From positions 51,063,355 to 51,127,354 of the forward strand of contig NC_054867.1 in the NCBI RefSeq assembly GCF_018320785.1: a stretch of DNA of 64,000 bases, given 5' to 3'. Source of the DNA: Cheilinus undulatus. Taxonomy: Eukaryota; Chordata; Actinopteri; Labriformes; Labridae. A model generated the notes under the pieces. That model saw nothing but the letters and a program-made list of their open reading frames with translations. It made no database searches and had not been told where the DNA came from. A program made the translations under genes and the position numbers. Positions 53,101 to 64,000 of this stretch are shown in pieces. Every line of letters starts with the position of its first letter. The stretch's first letter is position 1.

Positions 53101-54887
53101 ATATATAAGAGATTACCTTGGTCAACCTCCTGCAGACAGATAATGTCAGCGTTGTACCCTGCCAGCTCCTTCTTGATCAGATTCAACCTGTAGTCCAGCT
53201 GCAAGGCGTAGGGAGCACAGTACGGGTAGAGCACAGTCTTGGAAAACTCAGTTTGTGCGTAGACATCAGCGAGGATGTTGTAAGTCATCACTCTCACAGA
53301 CGGCCATTCCGCCTCTCTGACTGTGTACGCATGTCTGTTGTCAAACGTGCAGACACCTGGCCCAGCCTCTACAGCTCCTACTGAGATCAGCTCCTTCACC
53401 ACGCCGCTACGTTCTCCATCTTTGGGCGTGCAGCACAGTTTGAGTCTGTAGCCGATGTCCTGATTGGACGGGACGTGGACCCTCCCACATCCGACCTTTG
53501 TCCAACTGCTGTCGTCAGATGGAGCTTCTGCAGCAGCTTCAGAGCTAGGATAAGAAAAATAAGTTAGAACATGTGAGATGCCTCATTAAATCTGCACCTA
53601 AATAAGTGAGGTTGTTACATTTTGCATAATTAATCTATTGGTCTGATTTACATCAGCTTTGCTGGCAGATAAGAAAATTTCGGCCGATCATTAAAGGTGA
53701 TAAATCAGCTATCCATATTGGGAGTATAAATCATACATCCACCTTAAATCCTGGCACAATGTACCATAAGGTGTAAGTGGATGCATAGGAAACCACATCC
53801 CCCTGTGAGCCCTAAATTTTTTGAATGAAGTTCCAAATGTAAAACAACCACCAGGCGGCCTTCATCCTCGCTCCTCTGGACTCTCTGCACAGCAGACACT
53901 TGTTTATTTATTTATATAATTTTAAAAAAAGGTATTTAAATATCGGTTCATCAGTAAAATGAGTTGGGTAATACTGGCACATTGAATGTCTGCAAAAATG
54001 TAGTATTGTGCATTAAGATAATTACAAGTTCTTGGTAGTCTCTGTTATTTCAATGATCACTGGCACTGAAACATAGCAACACCATAACGAAAGCATATCT
54101 ACTCACAAGACAGGAGTGTTGTAAAGCAAGGGCTATATTGAAAAACACCAGAAAGTTTGCTTACATTTTTGTTGACTGAAAACAAGAAATATGCCGTGTA
54201 TTAGTACTGTGCTGTATTGGAACTGGCATGGATATCTTTTGATAATCACTAGTATTAAAGTTAAATGCATATCTAAACAGAAAAAAAACTTCCTTTAAGT
54301 AGTAATTACCTTGTGTTTGGAGTATTTTCTTTATACCAGGTGAACTCGCAGTCTCCCAGGTTTCCAAACTCCACCTCCAGGTTTGGACAGACAGGGAAAC
54401 CAGCCAGCAGAGACACCGGGAGCTCCGCGTTGGTGAAAGTGGGGGCGTTTCTCTGCACCGAGTACCTCAAGTCCCCCACCTGCAGCACGGCGCCATCCTG
54501 CCACGCCTCCGAGTTCAGCACCGTATCCGCCACCTCTGCCCCTTCATAGAACAGCTTCACCACAGCGGGCTCCGGGGCTTCACACGGCTGCTGGTCCTTT
54601 TTCTTCTTCGACTTCTTCGCCTTTCCCTGACCCTTAGCGATGTTGTTAGAGATTCTGGAGAGGACTTTACCCAGGGCTTCATCCTGGTCTCTCAGCAAGT
54701 GTTTGTGGCTGCCGTCCAGGCAGAAAGAGATGGTGAGTTTGGGCTCCCCGGGGACACACCTCACCACGGCGGACTCCATCCTCCTGACCTGAAGGAGGAG
54801 GCTGGAGGCTCGGGTTAAAGTCCGCGGGGAGGTGGAAAGAAGACTGCGGGGGAAAAGTTTGAGAGCAGCGGAGACGTGTTTCAACAT
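47168..54887 (-). CDS. pde12: pde12, 2',5'-phosphodiesterase 12 (mitochondrial exoribonuclease)
   Basis: Eight exons: 54310-54887, 53117-53544, 51392-51497, 50400-50544, 49924-50002, 47821-47943, 47471-47676 and 47168-47287. All phases agree, giving about 594 residues (human 609). It cleaves 2',5'-oligoadenylate and trims poly(A) on mitochondrial RNAs. The N-terminus MLKHVSAALKLFPRSLL is basic and amphipathic, fitting a mitochondrial presequence. I start at 54887 because the frame further upstream has no ATG. The N-terminal half has VVRCVPGEPKL and AGFPVCPNLEVEFG. The C-terminal EEP nuclease domain has E332 (LQEVD), D479/N481 (GDFN) and H583 (SDH), all catalytic residues present. Donors of exons 1 and 2 (GTAATT, GTAATC) lack G at +5. 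Introns are loaded with transposons. Confidence 0.97.
48900..49515. repeat. Degenerate GGCAAAAATGGGTTAAAA tandem array inside the hAT element
   Basis: About thirty variants of a roughly 18-22 bp unit (TGGCAAAAATGGGTTAAAA-like) run through the centre of the element. The array is confined between the termini. Confidence 0.7.
49531..49728 (-). mobile_element. SINE type A, minus, nested in the hAT element
   Basis: On the minus strand the head is GCAGATGGTCAGGTGGTTTA and the tail AAAAATAAATCTT followed by A20. ATTCTTAGTTTTTTTTTT is repeated at 49523 and 49729, the target duplication. It inserted after the hAT element. Confidence 0.9.
50872..51037 (-). mobile_element. SINE type A, minus, in pde12 intron 3
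   Basis: It contains GGGGCTTTTTTATGCCTTTA, GAGTGGGGAATGACATGCAG, CCGCCCACATACATAGG and GGCTATCTGCAAGCC, the reversed type A body and head. It is more diverged than the copy at 49551. Confidence 0.75.
51632..52000. mobile_element. Element of the AGGGATGCAC...GATATC family, in pde12 intron 2
   Basis: It opens ATTGATGCAAGATGCTGGAT with TTTTGCTGATATCTGATC and closes CTGATAATACTGCACATCCC, the inverted terminus. Confidence 0.55.
52538..53097 (+). mobile_element. Non-autonomous DNA transposon (GTATTCGCCCC family), copy 1
   Basis: It starts GCTGTGAAAAAGTATTCGCC and contains ACACTTAAATGTTTCGGATC and AAAAAGTAATTGCCCCC. It ends near CTTCACATAGGGCCAGATAG, about 15-20 bp from the pde12 exon 2 donor. It is the same family as the copy at 55573. 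Superfamily not assigned. Confidence 0.65.
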
Positions 54888-54969
54888 AAAGCTCCTACCC
54901 CCTTGGGTAAAAGACAAAACTATGAAACTACAGACAGGTGGTCAACAGCAGGTAACGCGCTCTCCTCTA

Positions 54970-54977
54970 TGACGTCA
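54970..54977 (+). promoter_or_regulatory. pde12: Full palindromic CRE in the pde12 promoter
   Basis: TGACGTCA, the full CREB/ATF palindrome, lies about 83 bp upstream of the pde12 start codon in a CpG-richer stretch. Confidence 0.55.
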
Positions 54978-54989
54978 CCTTGTTGCGGA

Positions 54990-55343
54990 AATGTCAACGG
55001 CTACACTGGTTAGCCTGGATGCTAACCGGCAAAGCTAACCCTGGGAAAACACCGGAGAATGAAGAGTTAAATTTACACTCTAGCTGTCTAATTTAATAAG
55101 CGACAACAAACAAGTGTAATAAAACACTACGGGTGGTTTAAATAACGTATCATTTAGTATTTTTGGTAAATAAAAGTCTATGCAATAGCTGTTAGCACTT
55201 TCCTTTCAGTCAGCATGAGAAGGAGTCATTTCTTCTTCGGCTACAAAATCAGTGATTCAGCGCTTCTATCTGCACTACTGCCACCCAGCGGGTGACACAA
55301 TTATAGAAATGATAAATTACTATCTATCATTTATATTTATAAA

Positions 55344-55377
<34 letters not shown>

Positions 55378-55572
55378 GTTATTATTATATAATATCACAG
55401 TGTAATATAACACGAAAGTCGTGTACATTTTTAACCCGGTGCATTGTTTTTAGGGCCCCAATGACGGAAAGGTCCTTTTAGAAAATATTTTACTACTACT
55501 TTCTTCTCTTTCTTTTCTTAGCCATAAATGTCTGAGTAAAATTTGCAGGATTTATTATGAGGGAATATATAC
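54990..55572. other. Intergenic DNA upstream of pde12
   Basis: It contains the CpG-rich upstream edge of pde12 (to about 55060) and then an ATT/GTT microsatellite at about 55345-55389. No gene was recognised. Confidence 0.5.
55345..55389 (+). repeat. (ATT)n microsatellite
   Basis: About fourteen ATT units with one GTT interruption. Confidence 0.95.
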
Positions 55573-56525
55573 AGTTCTGTGGAAAAGTATTCACCCCTTC
55601 TTGATTTCTTACTGTTTTGCATATTTGTCTCACTTAAATGCTTCAGAGATCATCGAACTAATTTTGATATTAGACAAAGATAACCCGAGTTAATGAAATT
55701 TCAGTTTTAAATGATCATTTCATGTCTTAAAGGAAAAAAATCCATCCAAACTTACCTGGCCTTTGTGAAAAAAACAATTGCCCTATTAACCTGATAACTT
55801 TTATGTCAACCTTAATTGCAACAACTGCAAGCATTGGTGATGTTTGACTGTTATGATGAAGTATGATGTTCTTTGATGAAACGCTGTTTATTTTACTCCA
55901 GATGTAACAGGACGCTGACCCTCTAAAACCTTTGTCTAGTCAGTCCACAGAATATTTTCCCAAAGTCTTGGGGATCATCAGGATGTTGTTAGTCATATGT
56001 GAGACGAGCCTTTGTTTCTTTTTTGGTCAGCAGTGGTTTTGGCCTTGAAACTCTCCCATGATGCCATTTTTGCCCAGTGTCTATCTTATGGTTGAGTCAT
56101 GAACTCTGACTTTAACTGAAGCCAGTGAGGCCTGCAACCTATAGATGTTGTTCTGGGGTTTTTTTTTTACCTCCTGGATGAGTCATCCATGCACTCTTGA
56201 AGTCATTTTGGTAGGCCAACCACTCCTGGGAAGTTCCAAATTTTCTCCTTTGTGGATAATGGCTCTCAAAAGGGGTAAATTGTGGTTGGCTGGAGTCGTA
56301 AAGCCTTGAAAATGGCTTTGTAACTCTTTCCATACTTTTAGATGCCAATACTTTGTTTCTCATCTGTTTTTGAATTTCTTTAGATGTGATGATATGTCAG
56401 AGATCTTTTAGCCTACTTCACTTTGTCAGACAGCTTCTATTTAAGGGATTTCTGGATTCAACAGGTCTGGGTGTGGGTAGTTAAATCAAACTTAGCTTTC
56501 CAAACATGTGGTTAATCAGAAACAA
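55573..56525 (+). mobile_element. Non-autonomous DNA transposon (GTATTCGCCCC family), copy 2
   Basis: It starts TTCTGTGGAAAAGTATTCAC, then CTTAAATGCTTCAGAGATCA and GATATTAGACAAAGATAACC, aligning with copy 1. The right part has GATTCAACAGGTCTGGGTGT, typical of this family's far end. No transposase ORF survives. A small open frame at 56139-56363 (minus) lies within it and is not a host gene. Confidence 0.65.
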
Positions 56526-56576
56526 AAAAAAGGGAAGTATAAATTGAGATACAAATTAAAACAAAAAAGAAAATAC

Positions 56577-56597
56577 TTTATTTATTGATATTTTATT
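56577..56597 (-). terminator. Polyadenylation signals for the ATP6AP1-like gene
   Basis: Three minus-strand AATAAA hexamers (56577, 56581, 56592) lie about 170-190 nt after the stop codon. Confidence 0.6.
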
Positions 56598-56765
56598 AAA
56601 TTTTCTGTAAAGATAAATACAGAAACTCACCATAGGAAAATAAAAAACATATGCATATATACAGTATTTATGATATTAAGTCTACTCCTGAGCTGAGTGT
56701 TTACTATCACACCAGAGTGTCATCGTCACAATAGTCCTGCCTCTTTCTTTCTCTTCTCGGCTCTG

Positions 56766-59700
56766 TTACAGAATATTTTTCTCTGGGATGTTTTCCACAC
56801 AGCAGTGTTCGGACTGTTCACAGTTTGGGGGGAAGTAGACGTGTGCTTTATGCTCATCTTCATTCTCGATGTGTTTCAGGTGGATGACCATGTGCAGGGC
56901 GTAGGCGAGGACCAGCAGCAGGATGAGGGAGGTGATGAGACCCATCAGGATGGCTGGGGTGAGGAAGGTGGCGCAGTCACTCGCAGGAGAAAATTTACCA
57001 GAGGTGACGTTGAATGCCTGAATCTGAGGAGAGACGTTGTGAGAGTACCAGAGGAATAGTAATAGTCACAAATGTCCTTATTGTGTTTAAAAAATGACGA
57101 GGAGTTATGTTACAAGCAACCCTCTAATTTTACTAAGTACTTTGCCAGGACATCTGATGAATATCGTCAAACATTCGCTCATCTTTAAGCTCTGTTTTTG
57201 GTCTCCTCCAACTCCTAAGAATCACATTCTATCAAAAACATCTTAAATGAAAACTTTTTAAAAATAAAATTGCATATATGCATTCTTCTACAGCCAAGAC
57301 ATTAAATGGATCAACAATCCAGTACCTGGAAGTTGGTGAAGGTGATGGCCCAGCGGCGGGCATAGTCGTTGCCGGGCAGCAGGAGGGCGCTGTGGCGCTG
57401 CAGGCTGCTCACATGGAGGCAGTGATAGGAGGAGGAGGCTGGAGCGTACACCTCTGTGGCGTTGAACACAGCTTCTTCAGATTTATTGTAGAGTAAAGTC
57501 ACACTCTCCACCGAGAACCACCACTGACCCGACGACTCGTAGAAAGTGTTGGAGAGCTGCACTCTGATAGGGACAAGAAGAAATCGTCAGGAAAAAGTTA
57601 GCTTTTTATTTATATGGGTGCATGGTGAAAAAGCAGTTCACCAATAAAACAGAATAAGAAGACTGACAGCAAAGAAACAGATAAGTTTTGTTTAGTAAAA
57701 CAATACATCATTTTGCTTTAATTCTGACAGAAGCCAAATATGAACGTACACCCATACAGTTTTCACTCCATTTTCCTTGACAAAAAAATAATTTCTTTGT
57801 TTTAAATTGGGATTTCAACTTGTTTTCTTGTTATTTTGAAATATTAAAGCTTGTTTTCTCTCAATAACAGGATATTTTCTGGCAGACTAGAAAGCCAAAC
57901 AACAAGCCAGTCACTGACAGGCCAGACTACATCATCTTATGGAGCCATTGACCGCTATAGTGACCGCTGAAGTGAGTTCAGATGTTTAAGCTTGTTTTGT
58001 GCTTTGGAGAGTCTACGGATTCTCAGATAAAAAAGTTAAGAATTTTAGAATACAACTCTTCATCATAGGATAAAAAGTAGCCTATAAAATGTTAGGATGT
58101 ATGTCCTCTAAGGCAGTGATTTTCAAATGTTTTTTGCTCAAGGCACACCTAAGATTAAGCAGGCACACCATATTTATATGCATGCAAAATCTATTGTAAC
58201 AAATCCAAACCTTTCTGCGCCTGTCAATAGTCATTTTTAAGCCAAATTATCCAAAAACATACATGTGAAATAAAAGTGAAGAAATACACAAAATACCAAC
58301 GAAAACATTCAGGGTTTGGATAATTTGATACCCAGTGATATTGCGAGTTTTAAAATATCTTCTCAGTGGTTATCATAAAACACATGTAAGAGTATCTTTG
58401 CTTGCTGTACATTTATAGCAGTCATGTTTAGTTGTATAAACTCCCAAGATACACCAGTGTGCCTTACCACACCACTGGAGAACCACTTCTCCAAGGCTTC
58501 CTTTAAGCTTCCAGAAAGTTTTATTTTACATTTTCTCTCATTTGAATTCTGTGTTTTAGTTTCAGTTCAAGTTCAAAATGATTTATTGGCAGATTTCTAC
58601 CAAGGAAACCTGTTAGATCAGACATCTTAAATCTGAGTCAGCCAAGAGAAGGAAACATTGCTCTTTTTTAGATTATTTTGTTGTATAATTGATGTTCAAT
58701 CAAGTATCTAGTCATTAAAAATGGTTTAACCTGAGGCGAATATTTCCTCCCAGTTTGGAGAACAAAAACATAAAAACCCAAACTCTGGATTCAGGAGTCT
58801 GGTTGATCTTGTTGAGATTTTTGTTAAAAATTCAGGAGTTTGAGTTCATGGCTCAACCTAGCTCAGCAGCACTTTTACAGAACATTTGGTCATGAAATTC
58901 CCATGAATTGAGCACATAAGTGGAAGAAAGATTTCATCACTAACCTGATGGACAAATCTCTCAAATCCTCCACATCTCCAAACCACATGAACAGCCTGAG
59001 AGAAGAGAGACAGTTGTTTACATGCTCAGGTTACTTGTCAATAATAACTTTTGCATTTAAAATGCTATAAGGAGGCAAAATCATTCCACTTCAATATAAA
59101 ATTCACTGGTCTTACCTTCTTAAAATCATTATATAAAACTGAATGAATCAAAAACTCTGCTGTTGGACTCTTCCTTTCAGAAAGTGGAATTTTATCTTAT
59201 TTAAAATTCTGTAACAACCTTACTGCACCATCAACATTTTTCTAACATTAACATAAAAGATGGCAGAAGAAAAAATAAAACAGGGATTTTTAAACATTTA
59301 TGCGTCAGTCTGACAGGTGAGCAGGTGGGTCATTTAGGCAGACAGGTGCACATACGTGGCTTTATCCTGGCTGCAGAAAGATTTGCTGGTGTCGACCGGT
59401 TTCATGGGAGAAAAGGTCCTCTCTGTCAGGTCCAGCTGCTTCTGCTTCTCAAAGCGCAGGGAAAGTTTCCTCGCCTGGAAGAGGAGACACGGTTCCCCGT
59501 TGGACAACACCTGTGGGCAGAAATCACAGTATTGGGGGACAAAAAGATACTGCATCTCTCCAACGCATTTTCATCCAACCCCAGCTGCCATTGGGTGAGA
59601 GAAGGGCACACCCTGGACTGGCTGCAAGTCAGTTACAGAGCTGAAGTATAGAGACAAGCAAGGCATACACCTACGGGCAATTTAGAGTCAGCAGGTAACT

Positions 59701-60558
59701 TAACAATGATGTTTTTAGTACCAAGACAGAACTCACACATGCACAGAGAGAACATGCAAACTCCACACAGGTGGTGGACAGCACTAACCACTGCACCACC
59801 ATGCAGCGTCTTTGTTGTTAAAGTTGACAGTTACCTTGAGGGGAGGGAAGGGAAGAGCAGCTCCTGGTGCTTGAAGTAACTTCCTTCTTGAAGCGTCCTG
59901 TATCTGGAGAAGACCACAGACACAGAGATGACAGAAAAATCATTCCACTATATTTTTGTGCATTTGTCTCATTCCAGTTTAATCAGCTTTTATATTATAC
60001 AAGAATAGTGGGAAACGCCATGGCTTACTAATAGAAAACTATCTACTGTGTACCCGCACCTATACCTGCATTCTAAACTTTGAAATCTGTAAATGTTTTC
60101 TGATTTTAACTGATTAAAAAAGCAAAAAACAGACTCTTTCCCTGAGCCAACACTATCACTGATGTAAAACTATGAATTGAGAGCTTGCTGTATTTTATCC
60201 CTGCTGTCCTTGTCTCAGCTAAACATTAACAAATTTACCTGCAGACTTCTGAGCGGTTCATCTTCAGATAAAACATCCTCCTCTGTCCACATCCTGCCTT
60301 CACTCTCTGCAGCCACGTCATCTACAGAGAAAGGAGAAAGAAAATATATAAGTTAGACATATACAGATTTTAAATTCTACTCCAAAGTCCCTAAAGGTGT
60401 TTAATAATGTTTTCCGATTTCTTAAAGTATGCAACATTATTTTAAGGAAAAGGGAAGCATAAACTATTAGTATTTAATACATTTCTCCTTCAGCAGCTCG
60501 TTCATACACTAAACCTGGTCAGCCACTAGCTGCCTGATCTCACAAAAGTAAACACTAG

Positions 60559-60593
<35 letters not shown>

Positions 60594-61815
60594 ATTCTGT
60601 GATTGACCACAGCACTGAACCCTCAGATGGTGTTAAAGAAAGTGCTACACTCGCTGTTCATGTCCAAAAAGGGCAGTATACAGAAATAACAGTAGAAAAA
60701 TATACATTCATATTTTTTCTTTTTTTTTTTAGATTTTTATTTAGTGATACAAGACAGTACAAAACATTTGATGTGAGGTGTGCGATCAAAATAAATCAAT
60801 AAATACAAAAGAAAAAAAATTAAACAAGAATAATGAGAATTACAACAATATAAATTACATTAATATTTTTTTTCAAACTACTTTTGCATTATTCCTAAAA
60901 ATCATGATTAGATGATTTGATAACTACCAAATAGGAATATTTTTTGGCCGGAAATAAAACCTTATAACGCCAGTTTAAGTGCAAAACCTTGATGTGTAAT
61001 AGAAGAAAAATAAATATTTTCTCATATACTATCATGCAAATTTAATTTCCTTGAATATGATTTGATTTATTTATTTAAGAATAGAATAAATAGTTAGACT
61101 CAGGGCGTTCATGGCCACAAATGGACACCATACATAAATGGAAATAAAAATATAATGTATTCATGTTTTTATGTACTTTTTTTGGTATAAATTTTAGATT
61201 CAAGATCAGACCTGATCATCAAGTATTGATTTATTTGTGGGAATTAAATCCTTTCATTGCAAGTTTAAATGTAAAAAAAAAAAATTTGTGATGCAAAATA
61301 AAAAAATAGAAAAAAGGAAACAACTTTGATGTAATGCATTACATGTTTTTTTTATTTCAACTTTTTAATAAATTGTTGTAATAGTAATACTGTATGGGGA
61401 AACAGGAAAAAACACGATATTCCCCTCATGCCAAATATTGGAAAACGGCTGACATCTTCTGATGAACAGGAAAAATGGCAAATGTGAAGCACTGACTACA
61501 GATTAAAAGCCTATTATTATTAAATGTGTGTTTTTACTGTGATGGCTGGAGGATAAAAATCATCTTTTTATTGAGTTTCAGAGCGACATTTTTGGTCACC
61601 AACAGCCAAAAGTGTGAGGTTCTCATGATTGACCTGGTACGGGTTCTAATATTAAAATTTCTCAGTTCTATTGAAAACAACATACCCTCTCAAATTTGTG
61701 CTGTTAGCTTTAACAAAGTCAACATAACAATAAAAATAAAGAAAATAAAGAATGACTCTGTTACTGCAGACAGACAGATGGATGTTACTTACCATTAAAA
61801 GAAGCTACAGCAGCG
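56766..61815 (-). CDS. ATP6AP1-like V-ATPase accessory protein (probably atp6ap1l), 5' end missing
   Basis: Seven exons: 61793-61815, 60239-60321, 59835-59903, 59356-59510, 58945-58995, 57326-57563 and 56766-57023. They join in phase to about 291 residues. The luminal ATP6AP1 domain shows LLFQARKLSLRFEKQKQLDL, SNTFYESSGQWWFSVESV and APASSSYHCLHVSSLQ. N-glycosylation sites are NKS, NAT and NVT. FNVTSGKFSPASDCATF is followed by one membrane segment (ILMGLITSLILLLVLAYAL) and a short cytosolic tail. SRRK at the third exon could be a furin-type site, as processing occurs in ATP6AP1. The family assists assembly and acidification by the V-ATPase in ER/endolysosomal membranes. The first identified exon is a 23-bp microexon needing a phase-2 upstream exon. 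No signal-peptide exon was found up to 64000. The choice between atp6ap1l and atp6ap1 is unresolved. Confidence 0.85.
58114..58498. mobile_element. hAT non-autonomous element with 8-bp target duplication
   Basis: The left end is CAGTGATTTTCAAATG, followed by GCTCAAGGCACACC. The right end has CAGTGTGCCTTACCACACC, then GGAGAACCACTT. Flanks CTCTAAGG (58106) and CTCCAAGG (58499) match at 7 of 8. It lies in an intron of the ATP6AP1-like gene. A right-end relative lies at 37360-37405. Confidence 0.75.
60560..60588 (+). repeat. (GT)n microsatellite
   Basis: About thirteen GT dinucleotides lie in an intron of the ATP6AP1-like gene. Confidence 0.95.
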
Positions 61816-63500
61816 CTGTGAAGAGAAATGACAGATTATTATTTAATCAGATAAAAGCCAATTATTAGTTATTATTTCAAATTTAGAACAGACTGTTTAA
61901 ATCATTTAGATGACTGAACTCTTTTAATCCAAATATTTAATTTTTTAAAATTATTTCAATGACTTAAAACATTTTCTGTTACACTGTTCATGTTTATTGG
62001 TAGGCTGTGTGTAAATTGTACATTAATGTCTAGGCCTCTAGCTAGAATATCCACAGGAGTCCCATTTCACAAACAACAATCTTATGGATAATCATAACTT
62101 ATTTTATTTGCATTTTTATTGATTTTGCAAATGAAATTTGTGAACAGTTCAAAGGTCCAGCCAGGCAGGTGGTGAGCTCTAACCTGATCTCATTGTGTCT
62201 TTGCCTCTCTCTCCTTTCTCTCACATCTTAGACTGACTCTTCTCTGTGTTTGTTTTGCATTGTTTATAAGAATGCAAAGATGTTGGTGTCTGGGAGGGTG
62301 GAGAGCTAGCATGGAAAGAACTGAAAACACCAGAGCTAACTGAACCCTCCTGAGGTGCTGACTTGACAAATCACCGGTAAAAGGGCTCTTATGTACAAAG
62401 CCTGGGTGTGCTGACATTTTGAAGGCCTCTGAGGGCCACGTGTCTTTGGCCCACCAAAATATGGTGTCTTCTCTAACTGTTGTAAACTAGAAGGAAAGCA
62501 ACAGCATGCCACACGACTCCTAACAGCAGTGATGGTGAGAAATAGAGGATAATGACCAGACTGACAGCCTGTTTGTTTGGCCTAAAATCAACATTATGTA
62601 AGTTAGAAAAAACTAAAGAGAGCAAAGATGACCAGATGACAGACCAGTGATGTTCCTACTACACACAATGCATTTGTGTAGTCCAGTGACCAGGCCGACC
62701 CCATGGATTAGAGTTTAAGGTAACAGAGTGATCAATCTGGAGCAGAGATATTCTGCTGATGTGATGACCCACTCCGACCCAGATTACAGAAAGAAAGGCC
62801 AAGATTCAGGAGGATCAGCTTAACACAATACAGCGGATTTGATTGTTTTTATGAAACATACAGAGGGTTTAAGGATCATCGAGTCATCAGGCTGTTACAC
62901 AATTTCACAAGTGTTTTGCTCTTTTATGCCTCCATTGAAAAAGCCTCATACTGGACATGGAGGGTTTTATTTAAAAGTTCTGGGTCTGTGTAGGTCAAAA
63001 ACTCATTTTAAGTATTTGGAGGTGGCCAACTGGGGGTCTAGGGGCCACAAGCGGCCCCCTTGGTCACTCAGTATCGCCCATGAGTTTCAAATTATAAATA
63101 TGAAGATTACAAACAGACACAAAATTCCTCCTGAGATTTGAACTTGTGTTGTCTACACTAAAACATAAAACACATGAACAGCAGAACATTTTCTCCTCTA
63201 ATCTTTGATTACTGATCATACATTATTGGATTTTATTAAATCATGTAGAGCAGTATCGTGTCGACTCAAAATGTCCCATAAATAGTGAGTGTCGAGGCTG
63301 TATTGTCTGATTCCCGTCATGTTCAGTCTCACCAAACTGTTCAGTGACCTCTGGTGCTCTCTGGGCGAGAGCGTTATCATCCTGAGGAGATGGCTCCCAT
63401 CAGGATGGAAATATTACATCACAGGATAAAGGTGATCACATTTAATACAGATTTACAGTCACTCTGAGGTCCACTGAAGCTCTCTGCTCTCTCGTAAAAA
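61816..63500 (-). other. Upstream region of the ATP6AP1-like gene; 5' exon not found
   Basis: A TATAA-like box (CTTATAAAC on the minus strand, about 62264) precedes a purine-rich stretch and ATGAGATCAG|GTTAGA near 62190. As an exon this would end in phase 1, not the phase 2 required. No hydrophobic signal-peptide exon with a matching donor was seen. Remaining sequence looks unique, with no recognised gene. Confidence 0.4.
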
Positions 63501-63501
63501 A

Positions 63502-63650
63502 AATATTTATCTTTGGGGCTTATTATGCCTGTGTTTCTAGAGCGGGACAGTGGATAGGAGCAGGAACAGGAGAGAGAAACTGGGGAAGGACGTCCAAGAA
63601 ACAGGCTGGACTTCAACCCAAGGCTGCCATGTACAGTAAGTATAACCCAG
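63502..63650 (-). mobile_element. SINE type A, minus, head-truncated
   Basis: GGGGCTTATTATGCCTGTGT, GGACAGTGGATAGGAGCAGG and CTTCAACCCAAGGCTGCC are the reversed type A tail, body and B-box region. The A-box end is lost in GTACAGTAAGTATAACC. Confidence 0.65.
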
Positions 63651-64000
63651 GGGTGTAAAACCTCAATCACAGCTGGGGCCAGATTCTGAATTTGGGTCTA
63701 ACCTGAGGGCCTAACAGGATCAATAATTAACCATTGACTGTCAACCAAAATGATTTTGAGATAAAAAGGTAAACATGATAAGTTGAAAACTCAAAATCTG
63801 AGATAAAAAGTCAAAGTTACAGGTTTTAAAGGTAAAACCATGACATTGAAATAATGTTTTTAAAAGGCAAAGCATGAGACAGAATTCTGAAACCACGATT
63901 TTAAAGTCAAAATATGAGATATAAGTCAAAAATCGTGAGTTTTAAAGGTAAGAAAATAAACTAAAAGTCAAAGTTAGGAGTTGAAATGGTCAGCAAAACT
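63650..64000. mobile_element. Left end of a hAT-like element with an AAAAGTCAAA tandem interior, cut by the window edge
   Basis: GGGGTGTAAAACCTCAATCA and GGGGCCAGATTCTG resemble the terminus of a common fish hAT repeat. After it, units such as TGAGATAAAAAGTCAAAGTT recur to the end of the window. The same kind of units form the interior of the element at 43562-44400. Confidence 0.45.

Noticed and set aside
54888-54917. Longer N-terminus for pde12 starting at 54917
   Set aside because: That position is a TTG codon. The ATG at 54887 gives a good mitochondrial presequence.
62190-62417. 75-codon minus-strand frame as the first exon of the ATP6AP1-like gene
   Set aside because: It has no donor giving the required phase 2, and its composition is not that of a signal peptide followed by a mature domain.

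Overview
The window is nuclear DNA from a ray-finned fish, most likely a percomorph teleost. The evidence is AT-rich sequence, split protein-coding genes with GT..AG introns, a fish-type TRIM (RING/B-box/PRY-SPRY) tandem pair, and a dense load of fish-type transposons (hAT, Tc1, THAP/P-like, L1/Tx1-like LINE and tRNA-derived SINEs). No prokaryotic or viral gene, CRISPR array or intact transposon is present.

Layout. Positions 1-13.3 kb hold the 5' part of lmcd1 (minus strand): three coding exons joined exactly, with the rest of the gene beyond the left edge. 13.3-18.6 kb is repeat-rich intergenic DNA. It contains a P-element/THAP-like transposon (15868-17580) with a long-armed Tc1 relic nested in it, and a 310-bp foldback. 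18.7-25.7 kb carries two intronless TRIM genes in tandem on the plus strand, with an orphan third copy of their 5' flank between them. 25.7-32.8 kb is gene-poor. gmppb (GDP-mannose pyrophosphorylase beta) occupies 32855-38271 on the minus strand; its nine coding exons join to a complete 360-residue protein. 38.3-47.1 kb is intergenic and repeat-rich. pde12 (47168-54887, minus) has eight exons encoding about 594 residues. An ATP6AP1-like gene (56766-61815, minus) lacks its 5' end.

The genes do not form one pathway. Gmppb makes GDP-mannose for glycosylation. Pde12 is a mitochondrial 2',5'/poly(A) exoribonuclease. The ATP6AP1-like protein is a V-ATPase accessory-type membrane glycoprotein. Lmcd1 is a LIM/PET transcriptional cofactor. 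The TRIM pair looks like E3 ligases of the fish innate-immunity expansion.

The most informative non-genic signals are several transposon insertions with readable target-site duplications, nested insertions, two SINE types with different tRNA-like heads but the same 3' tail, and the tandem TRIM duplication with its orphan promoter. I found no convincing wholly new system. All family assignments are from recognition of the sequence; no database search was run.
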